The notes: generated by a model not told the origin, from the sequence alone. A stretch of DNA of 18,729 bases from Bacteroidales bacterium (GCA_900767385.1 CAAFYY010000067.1:1-18729); one strand, 5' to 3'; shown: positions 1-8,903, counted from the stretch's first letter. A program made the numbers and translations.

Positions 1-2
1 AC

Positions 3-233
3 GCCACCCGTCCAAGTCAAGGGGCTGCACTGGCAACGGCATTCAGCACGATGGGACTCTCTCCCGACGCCGACGAGGAGACCATCAAGAAGACCTACCG
101 CAAACTGGCTGCCACCTACCACCCCGACCGCTTTGCCACCGAGTCGGAAGAGAAGCAGAAGGAGGCCACGCAGAAGTTCCAGGCCATCCAGGAGGCTTAC
201 GACTACATCAAGGCTGCTCGCGGCATCAAGTAA
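3..233 (+). CDS. DnaJ-domain protein, C-terminal fragment (5' end outside window)
   Basis: The frame is open from base 3 with no stop before the TAA at 231-233, so this is the tail of a gene that begins outside the window. It holds a nearly complete J domain: helix I around GLSPDADEETIKKTYRKLA, then the invariant HPD tripeptide (in YHPDRF), then helix III ending QAIQEAYDYIK only a few residues before the stop. J domains stimulate the ATPase of Hsp70 (DnaK) through the HPD loop. A J domain at the extreme C-terminus is the arrangement of DjlA/TerB-type proteins, where a TerB or membrane segment precedes it, rather than of DnaJ itself, where it is N-terminal. The DjlA-like assignment is an inference because the N-terminal part is missing. 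An internal ATG at base 51 lies inside helix I and is not a plausible start. The next gene follows after 36 bp in the same direction. Confidence 0.8.
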   Translation, partial: ATRPSQGAALATAFSTMGLSPDADEETIKKTYRKLAATYHPDRFATESEEKQKEATQKFQAIQEAYDYIKAARGIK

Positions 234-269
234 AAAGAAGATAATTGTTAATCTAATCACAATAGGAAC

Positions 270-1910
270 ATGAAGAAATCAGCTATTGCCCTGATGCTCG
301 CAGGAGCTTCACTCTGTCTCCCGACACAGGCGCAAGACAAACACAATCAGATTGTCGTTGGCCAAGAGGCGTTCATCGACATCATCCGCGAACTGAACGT
401 GGGTTATGTCGACAGCATCGACAACGAGACACTTATCACCAACGCCATCAACGCGATGCTGGCTTCGCTCGACCCCTACACAGTCTATGTGCCGGCAGAG
501 AAGGACGACTACCTCAAGCAGATGACCACAGGCGACATGGGCGGCGGCATCGGTGCCACACTCCGTCAAGAGGGCGATTATATCGTGATTGCCGAAGAGA
601 TGGAGGGGCTTCCAGTGCATCGCGCTGGTCTCCTCGCTGGCGATCTCATCACCGAGGTGAACGGCAAGTCGACCAAGGGCAAGAAGCTCCAAGACATCAT
701 CAAAACACTCAGAGGCACCCCAGGCACTACGGTGGAACTGACCATCCGACGTGCCACGACAACAAAACCCATCAAGGTGAAGCTGACCCGAGAGAAAATC
801 TCACGTCCTGCCATCTCCTATGCTGGCTTCGTGGCTGACGGAACGGCACTCATCAAGGTGGAGGAGTTCACCGAAGGGGTGTTCGAGAGTTTCAAGGACT
901 ATCTCGCTACCCTGTCTGCCGACGGCAAGATGCAACGCCTCATCGTCGACCTCCGATACAACGGCGGCGGCAACGTGGGCGAGGCTGTCGACATGCTCTC
1001 ACTCTTCCTTCCTAAGCACACGAAGGTACTGACGATGAAGATGAAGGACGGCATCAACAACCGCTCCTACTCGACGACACTCACCCCACTCTACGAGAAT
1101 CTCCCGATTGCTGTCCTCGTGGACGAGGGCACGGCATCAGCCTCCGAGATCTTCGCCGGTGCCATCCAAGACCTCGACCGTGGTTTGGTGCTCGGCACAC
1201 GCACCTTCGGCAAGGGACTCGTTCAGAATATCCGTCCGTTGAGTTACGACGGCAGTCTCAAGATGACCGTTGCGAAATACTACACCCCTTCCGGCCGCTG
1301 CATCCAAGCGATTGACTATGCCAACAAGTCGGAGAACAGAAACAAACCGATTCCTGACAGCCTCACACACACCTTCACGACCGCCCACGGACGCATCGTG
1401 CGAGACGGACGAGGCATCACACCCGACTCCGTGCTCACAGAGGAGGAAGGCTCATATATCGCCTACAACCTCTATGTGAAGAATATCATGTTCGACTATG
1501 CCGTACGCTATCGCCGCAACCACGCCACGATTGCCGAACCGACGAAGTTCGCACTCACCGAGGAGGAGTTCAACGATTTCATCAAATATGTGAAGGAGCA
1601 GAATTTCGGCTACGAACTGGAGTCGGCTCGCGGACTGAAGTATCTCCGCGATCAGATTGAAATCGATGGCTACACCGAACAGACCAAGCAGATGCTCGAC
1701 CAATTGGAGGCAACCCTCAAACCAGATATCGAGAAAGACCTTCTGCAGTTCAAGCCGTCAATCATCCAATATCTTGAAGGCGAGATTGTGTTGAAATACT
1801 ATCTCAACAGTGGCTATCAAGCCTACAACGAATGCCACGACCCTTGGGTGAAGATCACCAATGAGTTGCTCAGCGACAGCAAGGGACTGAAGAGGATGCT
1901 GAACAAATAA
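270..1910 (+). CDS. S41 family C-terminal processing peptidase (CtpA/Prc-like), secreted
   Basis: A 546-residue serine protease of family S41. Residues 1-22 form a signal peptide (MKKS, hydrophobic core, cut near TQAQ), so it works in the periplasm. A PDZ domain, which normally binds the C-terminus of substrates, spans about 90-165 (GGGIGATL to VELTIRR). The S41 core follows at about 185-350 and includes the strand LIVDLRYNGGG. The catalytic dyad is visible: Ser290 in DEGTASASEI and Lys315 in TFGKGLVQ, 25 residues apart as in Prc and CtpA. About 190 residues after the core are helical and charged, with no domain I recognise. Family members trim C-termini of envelope proteins; the substrate here is unknown, and Bacteroidetes usually carry several paralogues, so I give no gene symbol. 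The ATG at 270 is chosen because it directly precedes the signal peptide. The leader is A/T-rich without a Shine-Dalgarno. nifJ starts 30 bp downstream with no visible terminator between. Confidence 0.92.
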   Translation: MKKSAIALMLAGASLCLPTQAQDKHNQIVVGQEAFIDIIRELNVGYVDSIDNETLITNAINAMLASLDPYTVYVPAEKDDYLKQMTTGDMGGGIGATLRQEGDYIVIAEEMEGLPVHRAGLLAGDLITEVNGKSTKGKKLQDIIKTLRGTPGTTVELTIRRATTTKPIKVKLTREKISRPAISYAGFVADGTALIKVEEFTEGVFESFKDYLATLSADGKMQRLIVDLRYNGGGNVGEAVDMLSLFLPKHTKVLTMKMKDGINNRSYSTTLTPLYENLPIAVLVDEGTASASEIFAGAIQDLDRGLVLGTRTFGKGLVQNIRPLSYDGSLKMTVAKYYTPSGRCIQAIDYANKSENRNKPIPDSLTHTFTTAHGRIVRDGRGITPDSVLTEEEGSYIAYNLYVKNIMFDYAVRYRRNHATIAEPTKFALTEEEFNDFIKYVKEQNFGYELESARGLKYLRDQIEIDGYTEQTKQMLDQLEATLKPDIEKDLLQFKPSIIQYLEGEIVLKYYLNSGYQAYNECHDPWVKITNELLSDSKGLKRMLNK

Positions 1911-1940
1911 GATTGACTACATTATTAAAATGAAATAACT

Positions 1941-4900
1941 ATGGAAAAAGTTAAGAAATTCATTACTTGCGACGGCAACGAAGCGGCTGCACATATCTCA
2001 TATATGTTCACCGAGGTGGCCGCCATCTACCCTATCACCCCATCGAGCACGATGGCAGAACATGTGGACGAATGGGCAGCAGCCGGACGCAAGAATATCT
2101 TCGGCGAGACGGTCTCCGTGCAGGAGATGCAGTCGGAAGCCGGTGCTGCAGGTGCCGTTCACGGTTCGCTGCAAGCGGGTGCGTTGACCACCACCTATAC
2201 CGCTTCACAGGGTCTCTTGCTGATGATTCCTAATATGTACAAGATTGCAGGCGAACTGCTCCCTTGCGTGTTCCATGTCTCTGCCCGTACGCTGGCGTCT
2301 CATGCGCTCTGTATCTTCGGCGACCACCAAGACGTGATGTCGTGCCGTCAGACAGGCTTTGCCATGTTGGCAGAAGGTTCTGTTCAGGAAGTGATGGACC
2401 TTGCCGGCGTTGCCCACTTGGCTACTATCAAGAGCCGCGTGCCTTTCGTCAACTTCTTCGACGGCTTCCGCACCTCCCACGAGATCCAGAAGGTGGAACT
2501 GATGGAGGCTGCCGACCTCGCTCCTCTGCTCGACCAGAAGGCTCTGGCTGAGTTCCGTCAGCGTGCCCTCAACCCGATGCATCCGCAGTCGAAGGGTATG
2601 GCTGAGAACCCAGACCATTTCTTCCAGCACCGCGAGAGTTGCAACGTCTATTATGAGGGTGTAGCCGACATCGTGGCTGACTATATGAAGGAGATCACCC
2701 GCATCACAGGTCGCGAATACAAGCCATTCAACTACTATGGCGCCAAGGATGCCGAGCGTGTCATCATCTGCATGGGCTCCGCCACCGAGGCTGCACGCGA
2801 GGTTGTGGACCACCTCATGGCCAAAGGCGAGAAGGTGGGCCTCGTGTCCGTTCATCTCTACCGCCCGTTCTCAACGAAGTATATGATGGATGTGATGCCT
2901 TCCTCCGTAAAACGTATTGCTGTTCTTGACCGCACGAAAGAGCCCGGTGCCAACGGCGACCCATTGTATCTCGATGTCGTCGAGGCATTTGCACAGTCTG
3001 GCAGAGAGATGCCCGACATCGTGGCCGGCCGCTATGGTCTCGGCTCAAAGGATACGACTCCGGCACAGATCCTTGCCGTCTACGAAAACCTTGCCCTGCC
3101 ACAGCCTAAGAACCACTTCACCATCGGCATCGTGGACGATGTGACATTCACCTCGCTCCCACGTCTTGAGGAGATGGCTCTGGGCGACTGCTCTACCTTC
3201 GAGGCGAAGTTCTTCGGTCTAGGCGCTGACGGCACTGTGGGTGCCAACAAGAACTCTGTGAAGATTATCGGCGACAACACCAATAAATATTGTCAAGCCT
3301 ATTTCAGCTACGACTCCAAGAAGTCGGGCGGCTTCACCTGCTCCCACCTCCGCTTCGGCGACCAACCAATCCACAGCACCTATCTCGTCAATACCCCATG
3401 CTTCGTGGCATGCCACGTTCAGGCTTATCTCCGTATGTACGATGTGACCCGCGGTTTGCGCAAGGGAGGTACTTTCCTTCTCAATACCAACTGGAACGAG
3501 CAGCAGATGGCAGAGCATCTCCCAAACAAGGTGAAACGCTATTTTGCACAGAACAATATCACCGTCTACTATATTGACGCCACAACTATCGCCCGCGAAA
3601 TCGGTTTGGGCAATCGTACAAACACAATCCTTCAATCGGCTTTCTTCCGCATCACCGAGGTGATCCCTGTGGATCTCGCCATCGAGCAGATGAAGAAATT
3701 CATCCAGAAGTCTTATGGCAAGAAGGGCGAGGATGTGGTCAACACGAACTATGCTGCCGTAGATCGTGGCGGCGAGTATCACGTGCTCCCTATCGACCCG
3801 GCATGGGCGAATCTCCCAGACAAGGCTTCAACGCTTGAGGCTGCCCCAGAGTTCATCGAACAGGTGGTTCGTCCTATCAACGCTCAGGACGGCGACCTCC
3901 TCCCGGTATCTGCCTTCAAGGGCATCGAGGACGGCGCTTGGCAACCTGGCACTGCTGCCTATGAGAAACGCGGTGTCTCTGCCCTCGTGCCTGAATGGGA
4001 TGCCGAGAAATGTATCGAGTGCAACCGCTGCGCCTATGTCTGCCCTCACGCCTGTATCCGTCCGTTCGTATTGACCGACGAGGAGGCCAAGGGCTTCAAT
4101 GCGGCTACAAGAACGATGAAGGCTCCGGCTGCCATGAAGGGTATGCACTTCCGCATGCAAGTAGGCGTGATGGACTGTCTCGGCTGCGGCAACTGCGTGG
4201 ATGTCTGCATGGCCAAGGATAAAGCCCTCAAGATGGTGAGCCTCGACTCACAACGTCATGAGGCAGCCAACTGGAAATACTGCGTGGAGAAAGTCGGCTC
4301 AAAACAAGACCTTGTGGACATCAGTGCCAACGTGAAGAACTCACAGTTCTCTACCCCATTGTTTGAGTTCTCGGGCGCCTGCTCCGGTTGCGGCGAGACC
4401 CCATACGTGAAACTCCTCACACAACTCTTCGGCTCACGCGAGATGGTGGCCAACGCCACAGGCTGTTCTTCTATCTACTCAGGCTCCGTGCCTTCTACCC
4501 CTTATACGACCAACGAGAAAGGAGAGGGTCCTGCATGGTCCAACTCTCTGTTCGAGGATTTCTGCGAGTATGGCCTCGGCATGACTTTCGCCAGCGATAA
4601 GATGCGTGCCCGTCTCGTCCGTCTGATGACCGAGGCTCAAGGCTGCGGCTGCTGCTCTGCCGAACTGAAGGAGCTCTTCAACCAATGGATTGAACACAAA
4701 GACGAGGCTGAGGAATCCAAACGCCTTGCCGAACTCATCATCCCTCAGGTTGAGGCTTGCGGTTGCGACTACTGCCGTCAGATTGCCGAGTTGAAGCAAT
4801 ATCTCGTGAAACGCTCACAATGGATTATCGGTGGCGACGGCGCAAGCTACGATATCGGCTACGGCGGTCTCGACCACGTCATCGCTTCCGGCAAGGATGT

Positions 4901-5471
4901 CAATATCCTCGTGCTTGATACCGAGGTTTACTCAAACACCGGCGGACAGGCTTCAAAATCTACTCCAGTGGGTGCGATTGCCAAGTTTGCTGCTGCAGGC
5001 AAACGTGTTCGCAAGAAAGACCTCGGCATGATTGCCACAACCTATGGTTACGTCTACGTGGCTCAAGTGGCTATGGGTGCCGACCCAGCTCAATGTCTCA
5101 AGGCTATCCGCGAGGCTGAGGCTTATCCAGGTCCATCACTCATCATCGCCTACGCTCCTTGCATCAACCACGGTTTGAAAGCCGGCATGGGCAAGGCTCA
5201 GGCAGAAGAGGCTGCCGCCGTGGCTTGCGGCTACTGGCATCTCTGGCGCTACAACCCACTGTTGGAGGAAGAGGGCAAGAACCCATTCATGCTCGACAGC
5301 AAAGAGCCAGACTGGAGCGGCTTCAACGCCTTCCTCAAAGGTGAGGTCCGTTTCGCTTCCGTCATGAAGCAGTTCCCACAAGAGGCAGAGGAGCTCTTCC
5401 GTGCCGCTCAGGAGAACGCCCAATGGCGCTACCGCAGCTACCAACGTATGCTCAATACACCATGGGAATAG
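1941..5471 (+). CDS. nifJ: Pyruvate:ferredoxin (flavodoxin) oxidoreductase, single-chain
   Basis: A 1176-residue homodimer-type PFOR, full length for the family. It oxidises pyruvate with CoA to acetyl-CoA and CO2 and passes two electrons to ferredoxin or flavodoxin in the cytoplasm. The N-terminal pyrimidine-binding domain begins AIYPITPSSTMAEH (near residue 30). Two ferredoxin-type [4Fe-4S] motifs are intact: C691-x2-C694-x2-C697-x3-C701 and C746-x2-C749-x2-C752-x3-C756, the first Cys-Pro terminated. The third cluster, next to the cofactor, has its four expected cysteines: C814 and C817 (CSGCGE), C842 (NATGC) and C1074 (YAPCINHG). The thiamine diphosphate/Mg motif starts at GGDGASYDIGYGG (about 964) and ends at YSNTGGQ. 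Extra paired cysteines (QGCGCC and CGCDYC) lie between C842 and the TPP motif. A hairpin terminator follows. I see no promoter in the 30 bp before the start, so it may be read through from the S41 gene or use a promoter inside it. Confidence 0.97.
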   Translation: MEKVKKFITCDGNEAAAHISYMFTEVAAIYPITPSSTMAEHVDEWAAAGRKNIFGETVSVQEMQSEAGAAGAVHGSLQAGALTTTYTASQGLLLMIPNMYKIAGELLPCVFHVSARTLASHALCIFGDHQDVMSCRQTGFAMLAEGSVQEVMDLAGVAHLATIKSRVPFVNFFDGFRTSHEIQKVELMEAADLAPLLDQKALAEFRQRALNPMHPQSKGMAENPDHFFQHRESCNVYYEGVADIVADYMKEITRITGREYKPFNYYGAKDAERVIICMGSATEAAREVVDHLMAKGEKVGLVSVHLYRPFSTKYMMDVMPSSVKRIAVLDRTKEPGANGDPLYLDVVEAFAQSGREMPDIVAGRYGLGSKDTTPAQILAVYENLALPQPKNHFTIGIVDDVTFTSLPRLEEMALGDCSTFEAKFFGLGADGTVGANKNSVKIIGDNTNKYCQAYFSYDSKKSGGFTCSHLRFGDQPIHSTYLVNTPCFVACHVQAYLRMYDVTRGLRKGGTFLLNTNWNEQQMAEHLPNKVKRYFAQNNITVYYIDATTIAREIGLGNRTNTILQSAFFRITEVIPVDLAIEQMKKFIQKSYGKKGEDVVNTNYAAVDRGGEYHVLPIDPAWANLPDKASTLEAAPEFIEQVVRPINAQDGDLLPVSAFKGIEDGAWQPGTAAYEKRGVSALVPEWDAEKCIECNRCAYVCPHACIRPFVLTDEEAKGFNAATRTMKAPAAMKGMHFRMQVGVMDCLGCGNCVDVCMAKDKALKMVSLDSQRHEAANWKYCVEKVGSKQDLVDISANVKNSQFSTPLFEFSGACSGCGETPYVKLLTQLFGSREMVANATGCSSIYSGSVPSTPYTTNEKGEGPAWSNSLFEDFCEYGLGMTFASDKMRARLVRLMTEAQGCGCCSAELKELFNQWIEHKDEAEESKRLAELIIPQVEACGCDYCRQIAELKQYLVKRSQWIIGGDGASYDIGYGGLDHVIASGKDVNILVLDTEVYSNTGGQASKSTPVGAIAKFAAAGKRVRKKDLGMIATTYGYVYVAQVAMGADPAQCLKAIREAEAYPGPSLIIAYAPCINHGLKAGMGKAQAEEAAAVACGYWHLWRYNPLLEEEGKNPFMLDSKEPDWSGFNAFLKGEVRFASVMKQFPQEAEELFRAAQENAQWRYRSYQRMLNTPWE

Positions 5472-5498
5472 GCGTCAACACGCTATCTAAATAACAAG

Positions 5499-5540
5499 AA
5501 GGCCGTCTCTGCTCTCGGGCAAAGGCGGCTTTCTCTTTAT
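5499..5540 (+). terminator. Intrinsic terminator after nifJ
   Basis: AAGGCCG (5499-5505) pairs with CGGCTTT (5526-5532), seven pairs including one G-U, followed by the T-rich stretch CTCTTTATT. It lies 28 bp after the nifJ stop and before the SRP RNA promoter. The loop is rather long (20 nt), so strength is uncertain. Confidence 0.65.
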
Positions 5541-5604
5541 TCCGTAGTTGCTAACGCTTTGATAATAACAAGGAAGAAGGGAAGAAAAAAAGTTTACGAA
5601 AAGC

Positions 5605-5636
5605 CTTGTTCAGTTTATCAAAAAGTTGTACTTTTG
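5605..5636 (+). promoter_or_regulatory. Promoter of the SRP RNA gene
   Basis: The -7 element TACTTTTG (5629-5636) matches the Bacteroidetes sigma-ABfr consensus TAnnTTTG exactly. CTTG at 5605-5608 matches three of four bases of the -33 box TTTG, with a 20-bp spacer. Transcription should start near 5641, which is the first base of the terminal stem of the RNA. Confidence 0.82.
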
Positions 5637-5640
5637 TGCT

Positions 5641-5738
5641 CGGGTAAGTCCTATACGACCAGCTCGCTTTAAATCCCCCAGGGCCTGACCGCAGCAAGGG
5701 TAGGAGCTTGAGCGGTGCGATATAGTCAGCTTACCCTT
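5641..5738 (+). ncRNA. ffs: Small bacterial SRP RNA (4.5S RNA type)
   Basis: About 98 nt that fold into one long hairpin. The ends pair perfectly: GGGTAAG at 5642-5648 with CTTACCC at 5730-5736. Further in, CCTATA pairs with TATAG and AGCTC with GAGCTT, leading to the conserved helix 8 core CCCAGG / GCAGCAAGGG. The CAGG and AGCA strands of the symmetric internal loop that binds the M domain of Ffh are both present and 10 nt apart, as in E. coli 4.5S RNA. With Ffh and FtsY the RNA directs nascent membrane proteins to the Sec translocon. It has its own promoter and ends at a run of seven T. The apical loop is not the usual GGAA (see findings). Length, strand-pairing and promoter placement make any other RNA class unlikely, though I could not run a covariance model. 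Confidence 0.87.
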
Positions 5739-5743
5739 TTTTT
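5730..5743 (+). terminator. Terminator of the SRP RNA (closing stem plus T run)
   Basis: The closing strand CTTACCC (5730-5736) is followed at once by seven T (5737-5743), so the terminal helix of the SRP RNA also acts as its intrinsic terminator. Confidence 0.75.
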
Positions 5744-5820
5744 GTGTCCATACCTCAAGCGAGACAACTTCCCGCGACATCCCATCCTCCCCTACGCTTT
5801 CCCCTTATCTTCCTTGACGG

Positions 5821-5879
5821 TTTGAAAAATCAATGCCTCGGTATTTTGGAAGGCTATAATAATTGAATGATTTTTCAAA
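5821..5879. repeat. 12-bp perfect inverted repeat with 35-bp centre
   Basis: TTTGAAAAATCA (5821-5832) is repeated exactly in inverse as TGATTTTTCAAA (5868-5879). The 35-bp centre is A/T-rich and has no open frame. It lies between the SRP RNA terminator and the ppdK terminator. Neither arm is followed by a clear T tract, so it is not an obvious terminator. It could be a protein-binding site, a small RNA hairpin or the remnant of a miniature mobile element; nothing here decides. Confidence 0.6.
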
Positions 5880-5910
5880 GGGAAATAATAATTATATATA
5901 GTATCTGCAA

Positions 5911-5950
5911 CCGCAAAATAAAAGAGGACGCCTCGTTGGAGACGCCCTCT
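5911..5950 (-). terminator. Intrinsic terminator of ppdK
   Basis: Read on the minus strand, AGAGGGCGTCTC (5950-5939) pairs over all 12 positions with GAGGCGTCCTCT (5934-5923), using two G-U pairs and a 4-nt loop. It is followed by TTTATTTTGCGG. On the plus strand the same two positions would be A-C mismatches, so the stem is built for minus-strand RNA. It lies 23 bp beyond the ppdK stop. Confidence 0.88.
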
Positions 5951-5972
5951 GACTTTATCTTAACCTAAGGGA

Positions 5973-8699
5973 TTAAGCGTTTTTGATAGCAGCCTGCGCG
6001 GCAGCCAAGCGTGCGATAGGCACACGGAATGGTGAGCAGCTTACATAGTTGAGACCAACCTTGTGGCAGAATTCGACTGATGAAGGTTCGCCACCATGCT
6101 CGCCACAGATACCGCATTTGAGGTCTGGACGAACGCCACGGCCTTTCTCTGTAGCCATTTGTACCAACTGACCAACACCGTTCTGGTCGAGAACACGGAA
6201 TGGGTCGTTCTTCAAGATCTTCATGTCGAGATATGCAGGCAAGAAGCTGGCGATATCGTCGCGTGAGTAACCGAAGGTCATTTGGGTCAAGTCGTTTGTA
6301 CCGAATGAGAAGAACTCTGCTTTGGTAGCAATACGGTTTGCAGTCAAGGCAGCACGTGGGATCTCGATCATTGTACCAACTTTATAGTCGATAGTGTCGT
6401 TCATCTCCTCAAAGAGTTTTGCAGCAGTAGCGCGGATAACCTCTTCCTGTTTTGCGAACTCGTAGAGGATACCAGTGAGAGGCACCATGATTTCTGGTTT
6501 AGCCTCGATGCCTTCTGCCTTCAACTCGAGAGCAGCGCCAAGGATAGCGCGTGTCTGCATCTCGGTGATTTCTGGATAGGTGTTGCCAAGACGGCAGCCA
6601 CGGTGACCGAGCATTGGGTTAGCCTCGTGGAGTGAGTCAACACGTTGGTGGATATATTGATAAGAAACGCCCATGATTTCAGCCAACTCACGTTGTTCGC
6701 GCTCCTCGTGAGGAACGAATTCGTGCAATGGTGGGTCAAGGAGGCGGACTGTCACTGGGCAACCAGCCATAGCTTTGAAGATGCCTTTGAAGTCAGCTTT
6801 CTGATATGGGAGGATTTTCTCAAGTGCTTTTTTGCGGCCTTCGAGGGTTTCAGAGAGAATCATCTCACGCATAGCACGGATTTTCTCGCCTTCGAAGAAC
6901 ATGTGCTCAGTACGGCAGAGACCGATACCGATAGCGCCGAAGTTGCGTGCAACCTGTGCGTCGCGTGGGGTATCAGCGTTGGTGCGTACTTTGAGGCGAG
7001 CATATTTGTCGGCCAAAGCCATCAACTCGCGGAAGTCCTGATCGAGTTCAGCGTCTTTGGTGTCAACAGCACCTTCGTAAACATCACCGGTAGAACCGTT
7101 CAATGAGATGTAGTCGCCTTCGTGAAGTGTTACGCCAGAAACCTTGATGGTTTTCTCGGCATAGTCGATAACGAGAGCACCAGCACCAGATACGCAGCAT
7201 TTACCCATACCGCGAGCAACTACGGCAGCGTGTGAGGTCATACCGCCACGAGCGGTGAGGATGCCTTCTGCAGCAGCCATACCAGCGAGGTCTTCAGGAG
7301 AAGTCTCGATACGAACCATGACTACGCGTTCGCCGTTAGCATGCCATACAGAAGCATCATCAGCGTTGAAGACGATGCGACCGCAAGCAGCACCTGGAGA
7401 AGCAGCCAAACCTTTGGTGATTACGTGAGCTTTCTTCAAGGAGTTCTTGTCGAATACTGGGTGGAGGAGTTCGTCAAGTTTGTTAGGCTCTACGCGCAAT
7501 ACTGCTTCCTCCTCAGAGATCATGCCCTGACGGAGCATATCCATAGCGATTTTCACCATAGCACGACCGGTACGTTTACCGTTACGTGTTTGGAGGAACC
7601 AGAGTTTGCCTTCTTGAACGGTAAACTCCATGTCTTGCATATCGCGATAGTGGTTCTCGAGTTTGGTTTGGAGCATGTCGAGTTCTTTGTAAATCTCAGG
7701 CATTGCTTCTTCCATTGAAGGATATTTGCTTGCGCGAACCTCCTCGGAGATGCCTTGGAGGAGAGCCCAGCGTTGTGAACCTACTTTGGTGATTTGTTGT
7801 GGTGTGCGGATACCAGCAACTACGTCCTCACCTTGAGCGTTGATGAGGTACTCACCCATGAAGAGGTCTTCACCGGTAGCGGCGTCACGGCTGAAGCATA
7901 CACCGGTAGCAGATGTGTCGCCCATGTTGCCGAATACCATGGCTTGAACGTTGACGGCAGTACCCCATTCTGCTGGGATGCCTTCCATTTTACGATAGAG
8001 GATAGCGCGCTCGTTCATCCAGCTGTCGAATACAGCGCAGATAGCACCCCAGAGTTGTTCGTAAGCATCTTCTGGGAAGTCTTTGCCGGTCTGTTTCTTA
8101 ACAGCGGCTTTGAAGCGTGTCACGAGAGTTTGGAGATCTTCAACGGTAAGTTCGGTGTCGAGTTTCACGCCTTTGGCAGCCTTAACCTCTTCGATGATAG
8201 CTTCAAATGGGTCAATATCTGTTTTGTTGACTGGTTTCATGCCGAGAACTACGTCGCCGTACATTTGAACGAAGCGGCGATATGAGTCCCATACGAAGCG
8301 GGCATTGCCAGTCTTTTTAATCAATCCTTCAACCACTACGTTGTTCAGGCCGAGGTTGAGGATGGTGTCCATCATACCTGGCATAGAAGCGCGAGCGCCT
8401 GAGCGAACAGAAACGAGAAGTGGGTTTTCAACGTCACCGAATTTAGAGTTCATCAAGGTCTCAATGTGGTTGAGTGCCTTCTCTACATCTTCTTTCAAGA
8501 GGGCTACGACTTGGTCTTTGCCAACTTGGAAATATTCGTTACAAACGTCGGTTGTGATAGTGAATCCAGGAGGAACTGGAACACCAATCAAGTTCATCTC
8601 TGCGAGGTTAGCACCTTTACCACCAAGCAGATTCCTCATGTCAGCTTTGCCTTCTGCATGTCCGTTGCCGAAGGTATAAACACGTTTTTTGCTGTCCAT
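5973..8699 (-). CDS. ppdK: Pyruvate, phosphate dikinase
   Basis: A 908-residue PPDK, slightly longer than the clostridial enzyme. It interconverts pyruvate + ATP + Pi and PEP + AMP + PPi in the cytoplasm. The N-terminal ATP-grasp domain (about 1-370) begins with LLGGKGANLAEM and holds SVRSGARASMPGMMDT. The central swivelling domain carries the phosphohistidine H490 in TARGGMTSHAAVVAR. The C-terminal PEP/pyruvate barrel (about 550-908) has RTEHMF, FSFGTNDLTQ and the catalytic cysteine near 865 in CGICGEHGG. The GGMTSH and CGICGEHGG motifs, with the length, separate it from PEP synthase and from enzyme I of the PTS. In anaerobic Bacteroidetes it can work in either direction at the PEP/pyruvate node. 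It is transcribed alone: its own promoter lies 49 bp upstream and a strong terminator 23 bp downstream. It converges on the nifJ-SRP RNA block. Confidence 0.98.
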   Translation of the reverse strand: MDSKKRVYTFGNGHAEGKADMRNLLGGKGANLAEMNLIGVPVPPGFTITTDVCNEYFQVGKDQVVALLKEDVEKALNHIETLMNSKFGDVENPLLVSVRSGARASMPGMMDTILNLGLNNVVVEGLIKKTGNARFVWDSYRRFVQMYGDVVLGMKPVNKTDIDPFEAIIEEVKAAKGVKLDTELTVEDLQTLVTRFKAAVKKQTGKDFPEDAYEQLWGAICAVFDSWMNERAILYRKMEGIPAEWGTAVNVQAMVFGNMGDTSATGVCFSRDAATGEDLFMGEYLINAQGEDVVAGIRTPQQITKVGSQRWALLQGISEEVRASKYPSMEEAMPEIYKELDMLQTKLENHYRDMQDMEFTVQEGKLWFLQTRNGKRTGRAMVKIAMDMLRQGMISEEEAVLRVEPNKLDELLHPVFDKNSLKKAHVITKGLAASPGAACGRIVFNADDASVWHANGERVVMVRIETSPEDLAGMAAAEGILTARGGMTSHAAVVARGMGKCCVSGAGALVIDYAEKTIKVSGVTLHEGDYISLNGSTGDVYEGAVDTKDAELDQDFRELMALADKYARLKVRTNADTPRDAQVARNFGAIGIGLCRTEHMFFEGEKIRAMREMILSETLEGRKKALEKILPYQKADFKGIFKAMAGCPVTVRLLDPPLHEFVPHEEREQRELAEIMGVSYQYIHQRVDSLHEANPMLGHRGCRLGNTYPEITEMQTRAILGAALELKAEGIEAKPEIMVPLTGILYEFAKQEEVIRATAAKLFEEMNDTIDYKVGTMIEIPRAALTANRIATKAEFFSFGTNDLTQMTFGYSRDDIASFLPAYLDMKILKNDPFRVLDQNGVGQLVQMATEKGRGVRPDLKCGICGEHGGEPSSVEFCHKVGLNYVSCSPFRVPIARLAAAQAAIKNA

Positions 8700-8747
8700 T
8701 GTTTATTATTGTTTTATTACACTTAGATTCGTAGTTTTACGAGAGGG

Positions 8748-8779
8748 CAAAGTTACGATTTTTTCTCCTATTTTACAAT
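8748..8779 (-). promoter_or_regulatory. Promoter of ppdK
   Basis: On the minus strand TAACTTTG (8755-8748) matches TAnnTTTG exactly, and ATTG (8779-8776) matches three of four bases of the -33 box with a 20-bp spacer. The predicted start near 8743 gives a leader of about 44 nt that is A-rich just before the ATG. Confidence 0.8.
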
Positions 8780-8903
8780 AGCGCGTTTTTACTTTTTTTT
8801 GCAACCAGCTTTGATTTTTCCCCGAAGCAGTCTTGAAGAGGTTATAATTTGATTATTTATAAGAAAAAATGGGTTTCCGAAACGCCCACAACCGATATTT
8901 TGC

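Noticed and set aside
2205..2855. A 216-codon open frame on the minus strand across nifJ
   Set aside because: Antisense to a fully supported PFOR gene, with no recognisable motif and no promoter element.
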